Source: Deltaproteobacteria bacterium (GTDB lineage Bacteria > Myxococcota > XYA12-FULL-58-9 > JAUUZB01). From it: DNA of 10,320 bases. Shown here piece by piece: positions 7,394 to 10,320 of this stretch. A model generated the notes under the pieces. That model did not search any database. It was not told where the DNA came from and was given only the letters and a program-made list of their open reading frames with translations. Each line of letters begins with the position of its first letter. Position 1 is the stretch's first letter. The stretch is taken from assembly GCA_030590185.1 (NCBI GenBank), contig JAUUZB010000055.1, positions 1 through 10,320 of the forward strand, read 5' to 3'. The position numbers were made by a program, and so were the translations under genes.

Positions 7394-8629
7394 CTAGAGC
7401 TTGAAGCGCAGTTTGTTGCCGGTGACCCCGGCGAGGTCGATGTCGCTGAAGGCGGCGTTGCCGGAGGCGTCAACGGCCCCGAAGATCCGGTCCTGCAGCT
7501 CGCTCGCCGTGCAATCGCAGGAGAGATCGATGCTGAGCTTGCCGTCCTGGAAGGTGTGCTCCACCCCGGCGATGCCATCCATCCCCTTGACCAACTCGAC
7601 GAAGGGGTTGGCCTGCTTGCGGAAACTCTTGACCTTGTCGATGACCACCACGAAGCGCCGGCCTTGCTCGGCCGCCTTTTGGCAGCTCACCTTGAGGTCC
7701 TCGAACAGCGGGTCAAAGGTACGGGTGACCAGGTTTTGGCCGCGTCCCTTGAGGGCGCGCACCACCGCCCGTTCCAGGTTGATGCCCATGGACGACATTT
7801 GATCCGGCTTGCTGCTGAACAGCTCGCCGGTGACGGCGTTGATGCCGCGGATCGAGGTGGCGATCTCGATGCGGATTTGCCCGTTGAGCGCCTTGAAGGT
7901 GGAGTTCTCGATGATGCCCTTGTTGTGGATCTCCACCCGGCCAAAGACCAGCATGTCGGCCTTGTTCTTGGCCGCCATGGCCACGATGTTGTCGGTCTCC
8001 TGGGACCAGCGGTCGTACTTGCGGGCGGAGCCGCCGGAGATTTTCTTGGCGGCGCGCTTGCCGCGGATCTCCAGGCCGCGCTTCATCATCATGTTCTCCA
8101 GGTGCATGCCGAGCAGCGACTCGGCGGCGACCGTCTCCTTGCCGTCGGGGGAGGTGTGCACGTCCTGGATGACGATCATCAGCTTGGGCGAGCCGCACTT
8201 GTTGATTAGCTCGGTGATCTTTTCGACCTCGGCAACCAGCTTGTCCTCGTAGACCAGCGCCTTGACGTGAACCTTCATCACGTCCATTTCGACTTTTTCC
8301 TCGAGCACCTCGTACTTGTCGATGAAGCCCTTGGACCGCTTGATGACCCGGTCCTGGACCGTGGCGCTGAACTGGTTTTGGTTGTTCTTGACCACCTCTT
8401 TCATGGTGGAGTCGAACTGGCTCTCGACGGTGACCCCGACGATTTTTTCGATGCAGCGCTTGAGGCCGTCGGCGACGGCGACCTGCTTGGCTTCGATCTT
8501 ATTGCCGTTCTTGATCTGCGCTTCACCCCAGGCGTCGATCCAGCCCTGTGCGGCGAAGGCGGTCGAGGTCGCCAGGAGGGTGGTTAGAAAAAGAAAGAAG
8601 ACACCAATCTTGTGCGGCATGGCGCGCAT
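7394..8629 (-). CDS. secreted protein with FlgT N-terminal-like domain
   Basis: A 411-residue exported protein. Residues 1-27 form a signal peptide (basic start, hydrophobic FFLFLTTLLA, cleavage near AFA-AQG); no lipobox cysteine is present. Residues about 28-135 resemble the FlgT N-terminal domain: WGEAQIKNGNKIEAKQVAVA, then a VESQFDS segment, then SKGFIDKYEVLEE followed by MKVHVKALV. The middle (about 145-300) looks alpha/beta, with strands MIVIQDVHT and ADMLVFGRVEI. The C-terminal part (about 315-411) holds strand-helix-strand text (RRFVVVIDKVKSFRKQ to KLSIDLSCDC) that could be a small ferredoxin-like domain. FlgT itself is a Vibrio flagellar H-ring protein, but similar N-terminal domains occur in many secreted proteins of non-Vibrio bacteria, and no flagellar gene is visible here, so a flagellar role is not claimed. 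The start is ambiguous: GGGAGG lies two bases before the ATG at 8629 and eleven before a second ATG (8618-8620). It is transcribed away from the gene at 8853. Confidence 0.88.
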   Translation of the reverse strand: MRAMPHKIGVFFLFLTTLLATSTAFAAQGWIDAWGEAQIKNGNKIEAKQVAVADGLKRCIEKIVGVTVESQFDSTMKEVVKNNQNQFSATVQDRVIKRSKGFIDKYEVLEEKVEMDVMKVHVKALVYEDKLVAEVEKITELINKCGSPKLMIVIQDVHTSPDGKETVAAESLLGMHLENMMMKRGLEIRGKRAAKKISGGSARKYDRWSQETDNIVAMAAKNKADMLVFGRVEIHNKGIIENSTFKALNGQIRIEIATSIRGINAVTGELFSSKPDQMSSMGINLERAVVRALKGRGQNLVTRTFDPLFEDLKVSCQKAAEQGRRFVVVIDKVKSFRKQANPFVELVKGMDGIAGVEHTFQDGKLSIDLSCDCTASELQDRIFGAVDASGNAAFSDIDLAGVTGNKLRFKL

Positions 8630-8649
8630 CGCCTCCCAGAAGTGGTCTG

Positions 8650-8719
8650 TCCGCCGATCCGGCGCAGCCCCCGGCGGATGTCGACTCTAGCCCAATCGCC
8701 TGCGGCCCGCCAGGGGCCG
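8650..8719. repeat. two GC-rich inverted repeats in the leader of the FlgT-like gene
   Basis: Two perfect inverted repeats lie 21-90 bases upstream of the FlgT-like start. TCCGCCG (8650-8656) pairs with CGGCGGA (8672-8678) around a 15-base loop. CGGCCC (8703-8708) pairs with GGGCCG (8714-8719) around a five-base loop. If transcription starts near 8757 from the candidate sigma-54 site, both would be in the 5' untranslated RNA, and the first would sit just ahead of the ribosome site. In DNA this GC-rich, such arms arise by chance fairly often, so a regulatory role is only a suggestion. Confidence 0.3.
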
Positions 8720-8767
8720 AGATTCCTCCGACATTTAAAGACGTTCCACCGGGGCGAAATATTCTCA

Positions 8768-8783
8768 CGCAACGCCGGTGCCC
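8768..8783 (-). promoter_or_regulatory. candidate sigma-54 (-24/-12) promoter for the FlgT-like gene
   Basis: On the minus strand the sequence GGGCACC-GGCG-TTGCG matches the sigma-54 layout TGGCACG-N4-TTGCW, including the GG at -24, the CAC, the exact four-base gap and the TTGC at -12. The mismatches are at the first, seventh and last positions. It would place the RNA start near 8757, giving a leader of about 128 bases before the FlgT-like gene. No convincing sigma-70 promoter for that gene was found in the same gap. A single match in GC-rich DNA is modest evidence, and no activator-binding site was identified. Confidence 0.35.
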
Positions 8784-8790
8784 CGGTGCC
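8775..8790. repeat. tandem duplication of CCGGTGCC in the divergent intergenic region
   Basis: Two exact copies of CCGGTGCC stand head to tail (8775-8782, 8783-8790), overlapping the -24 side of the candidate sigma-54 element. They lie immediately before a GATAAT (8791-8796) that could be a weak plus-strand -10 for the gene at 8853, although no matching -35 is seen. Eight-base pitch is shorter than a helical turn, so this is not a typical pair of operator half-sites; a small local duplication is equally likely. Confidence 0.4.
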
Positions 8791-8852
8791 GATAATCTGA
8801 GAAGATGAGGCGTAGCTGCGCGCGTCAGTGACCGGCGGCGCCAAGGGCAAAC

Positions 8853-9644
8853 ATGAGCAACCATCGCGTCGACAAGGCTGGCGAGATCGAGGATCTCATG
8901 AACCGGGTGCGCGAGCACTGGGACGAGGTCGAAGCCAAGCAGGCGCCCCCAACCACCGACGGGTTTGAGAAACAGCCGGCCAAGCTCCACGGCCCGGCCC
9001 ATCGGGCCCTGAACCTGACGGATGCCTACGATTTCAACCAGGTCGCCTCGCAATTCGCGACGGTGGAGGCCTTTGGTCGGCGGCGCCAAAAGCGCCAGGT
9101 GCTGAAGTCGGAGACCGCCGCGGGGATGCAGGCGCGGCTGCCGCCCCAGACGATGTTCGGCCAGGCGAGCCTGGCGCGGCCGACCAAGGCTGGGTCGAAG
9201 GGTGTGCCCCAGTGGGTGCGCCAGGAGATGGCCTACGAAGACGCCATCGTCCTGATCGAGGAGCGGGCCCGACGCGCGGCCCAGGTCGGGGCGGGGTCGT
9301 TGCGGGCTGGAGAGACGCCGCCCACCGCGGCCAAGCCCAACATCAGCACGATGGCCCAGGTCCAAGCGCAGACCGGGTTGATGCAAGCCGCCCAACCCCA
9401 GGCGAGCACCAAGCCCGTCGGACACGTCGATACCAGCGACAACCGACCGGATCGCTTCGAGGCCAGCGGCGCGCCGGTCGAGGTCACCGACCCCAACTTC
9501 GTGTACAAACCGGGCGACAGCTTCTTCGAGTCCCTTGCCGCGGGCGCGCAGATCGTGTCGGGCGACGGCGCCGAGTACCTCGATCCAGAGGCGACCATGA
9601 CCCAGGTTGCGTTTGGCCGACCGGCGCCCTCGACCTCGACCTAA
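8853..9644 (+). CDS. hypothetical protein of unknown family
   Basis: A 263-residue protein I do not recognise. It has no signal peptide and no membrane helix, so it is probably cytoplasmic. Residues about 8-30 form an acidic amphipathic helix (EIEDLMNRVREHWDEVEAK). A basic patch RRRQKRQ sits at 77-83, a second predicted helix (WVRQEMAYEDAIVLIEERARRAAQ) covers about 121-144, and 150-215 is rich in A, Q, T, P and S and probably disordered. The end is acidic to neutral and finishes in a P/S/T tail. The ATG at 8853 is preceded by AAGGG (8843-8847), a good ribosome site. The reading frame has strong third-position GC bias. A long minus-strand frame crosses it, but that one reads as low-complexity Arg/Gly text and is discarded. 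It is divergent from the FlgT-like gene and 73 bases before a secreted-protein gene on the same strand; no terminator is visible between them. Possibly an adaptor or structural protein; no function is claimed. Confidence 0.8.
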   Translation: MSNHRVDKAGEIEDLMNRVREHWDEVEAKQAPPTTDGFEKQPAKLHGPAHRALNLTDAYDFNQVASQFATVEAFGRRRQKRQVLKSETAAGMQARLPPQTMFGQASLARPTKAGSKGVPQWVRQEMAYEDAIVLIEERARRAAQVGAGSLRAGETPPTAAKPNISTMAQVQAQTGLMQAAQPQASTKPVGHVDTSDNRPDRFEASGAPVEVTDPNFVYKPGDSFFESLAAGAQIVSGDGAEYLDPEATMTQVAFGRPAPSTST

Positions 9645-9717
9645 CCCCCGGCCGCCCCGGTCGCTGGCCCGCCACAACGAATTGGCCGCCAAGGTCGGGA
9701 TCCGGTAGGGTGCGTGT

Positions 9718-10320
9718 ATGGCGGTCCCCTACACCAGGTCGGTATTGCTCGCCCTCGGCGGCCTGTTGGTGAGCGCCCCGGTTTGGGCGGACAGCCTGGC
9801 CTACGTGCGCGCCTCGAGCCAGGCAAAGCGCGAGACCGACATGGCCGAGTACCACCCGATGAACCTGCTCGACGACGACCCGTCCACCATCTGGTGCGAG
9901 GGGCACAGCGGGGACGGGGAGGGTGAGGAGATCCGGATCATCTTCAAGAAGGCCCAGAAGATCGATCGCGTCATCGTCGGCCCGACACCGCAGACCGGCC
10001 GCCGGATCACCCTGGTGGAGCTCTCGGACGGCACCAACACGATCCGGCTGCCCCTAGGCGATCAATACGTGGAGCAGCGTTTCAAGCCGGTGATGAAGGG
10101 CACGGAGTACACCATCAAGATCGTGCAGATGGGCGCCCCGAACAAGGCGGCCAAGGATCTCAGCGCCGACGTGGCCTGTCTCGCCGATGTGATCCTCTAT
10201 CACAAGAAGAAGCCCTTCGGTGGCCGCACGCCGCTGTCCAAGCTGCGCTACGACAAGAACCGTGACCGCGTCCTCGGCGCCTGGAACGGTGGGGAGCTCG
10301 GCGCACCCGAGAAGTCCATG
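9718..10320 (+). CDS. secreted protein with NADase-type glycan-binding (discoidin-like) domain, 3' end outside window
   Basis: An uninterrupted frame of 201 codons runs from the ATG at 9718-9720 to the end of the window. Residues 1-24 are a signal peptide with a hydrophobic LLALGGLLVSA core and a VWA-D cleavage site. Residues about 28-163 resemble the discoidin/NADase-type glycan-binding domain found in surface and secreted proteins. ASSQA opens it, YHPMNLLDDDPSTIWCEG (45-62) matches the 'nLLDgd..TaWcEg' signature, GDGEGEEIRIIF follows, and DVACLADVILY (151-161) matches its closing strand. This domain probably binds sugar or another surface ligand outside the cytoplasm. The sequence after 165 is basic and polar and does not yet show the catalytic or structural partner, which lies beyond the edge. 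The upstream TAGGG is a moderate ribosome site. The identification as a coding region is secure, the domain fairly so, and the full-length function unknown. Confidence 0.86.
   Translation, partial: MAVPYTRSVLLALGGLLVSAPVWADSLAYVRASSQAKRETDMAEYHPMNLLDDDPSTIWCEGHSGDGEGEEIRIIFKKAQKIDRVIVGPTPQTGRRITLVELSDGTNTIRLPLGDQYVEQRFKPVMKGTEYTIKIVQMGAPNKAAKDLSADVACLADVILYHKKKPFGGRTPLSKLRYDKNRDRVLGAWNGGELGAPEKSM

Noticed and set aside
7391..8209. A plus-strand open frame of 272 codons
   Set aside because: It mirrors the FlgT-like gene and has Asp/Leu/Val/His-rich composition typical of an antisense frame.
8791..8796. GATAAT as a plus-strand promoter -10 for the gene at 8853
   Set aside because: No recognisable -35 at 16-18 base spacing; kept only as a remark under the tandem repeat.
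8523..9692. A minus-strand open frame of 389 codons across the divergent region
   Set aside because: It would cover the control region, the 5' end of the FlgT-like gene and all of the plus-strand gene. Its text is Arg/Gly/Leu-rich, and the plus frame has a better ribosome site and natural composition.
1..10320. CRISPR arrays, tRNA genes, insertion sequences, phage attachment sites
   Set aside because: No regularly spaced repeats, tRNA-like cloverleaf, transposase frame or terminal inverted repeats were found on reading either strand.

Overview
The window is a GC-rich bacterial segment. Of the complete genes, five or six form a leftward (minus-strand) cell-envelope block and one lies on the plus strand to the right; a second plus-strand gene there runs off the window. 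The organism looks like a Gram-negative, Myxococcota-like ('deltaproteobacterial') bacterium. That is inferred from the high GC, the FlgT-type secreted protein, the NADase-type glycan-binding domain protein and the Wzz/Wzy envelope genes. No rRNA, tRNA or other taxonomic marker is present to confirm it.

Layout. (1) 1-102: the last 33 codons of an unidentified plus-strand gene. (2) 118-355: on the minus strand, remains of a reading frame whose protein-like text is split over all three frames; it is either a decayed gene or a stretch with indel errors. (3) 356-7297: five tightly packed minus-strand genes. In transcription order these are a PBP1A-type bifunctional peptidoglycan synthase (4709-7297), a short Wzz-like two-helix membrane protein (4046-4705), an EF-hand-repeat protein with an NlpC/P60- or CHAP-like domain (2774-3988), an O-antigen ligase/polymerase family membrane protein (1393-2673) and a GT4 glycosyltransferase (356-1396). 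The spacings are 3, 57, 100 and -4 bases, which suggests one transcript with translational coupling at two junctions. (4) 7394-8629: a secreted protein with a FlgT N-terminal-like domain, also on the minus strand. A strong hairpin directly follows its stop codon, so it may be a separate transcript. (5) 8630-8852: a divergent control region with two GC-rich inverted repeats, a tandem 8-bp repeat and a plausible sigma-54 -24/-12 element reading left. (6) 8853-9644: a plus-strand gene of unknown function. (7) 9718 to the window end: the N-terminal 201 codons of a secreted protein with a discoidin-like NADase-type glycan-binding domain.

How they may work together. The central block combines wall synthesis (PBP1A), a possible Ca2+-responsive wall or peptide hydrolase (EF-hand/NlpC-P60), and polysaccharide chain-length control, polymerisation and sugar transfer. 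This reads as a surface-polysaccharide module attached to a peptidoglycan synthase. No flippase (Wzx), initiating sugar-phosphate transferase, export porin or kinase is visible, so any such pathway must be completed elsewhere. The least familiar item is the EF-hand/NlpC-P60-like protein, whose architecture and placement deserve the closest look.
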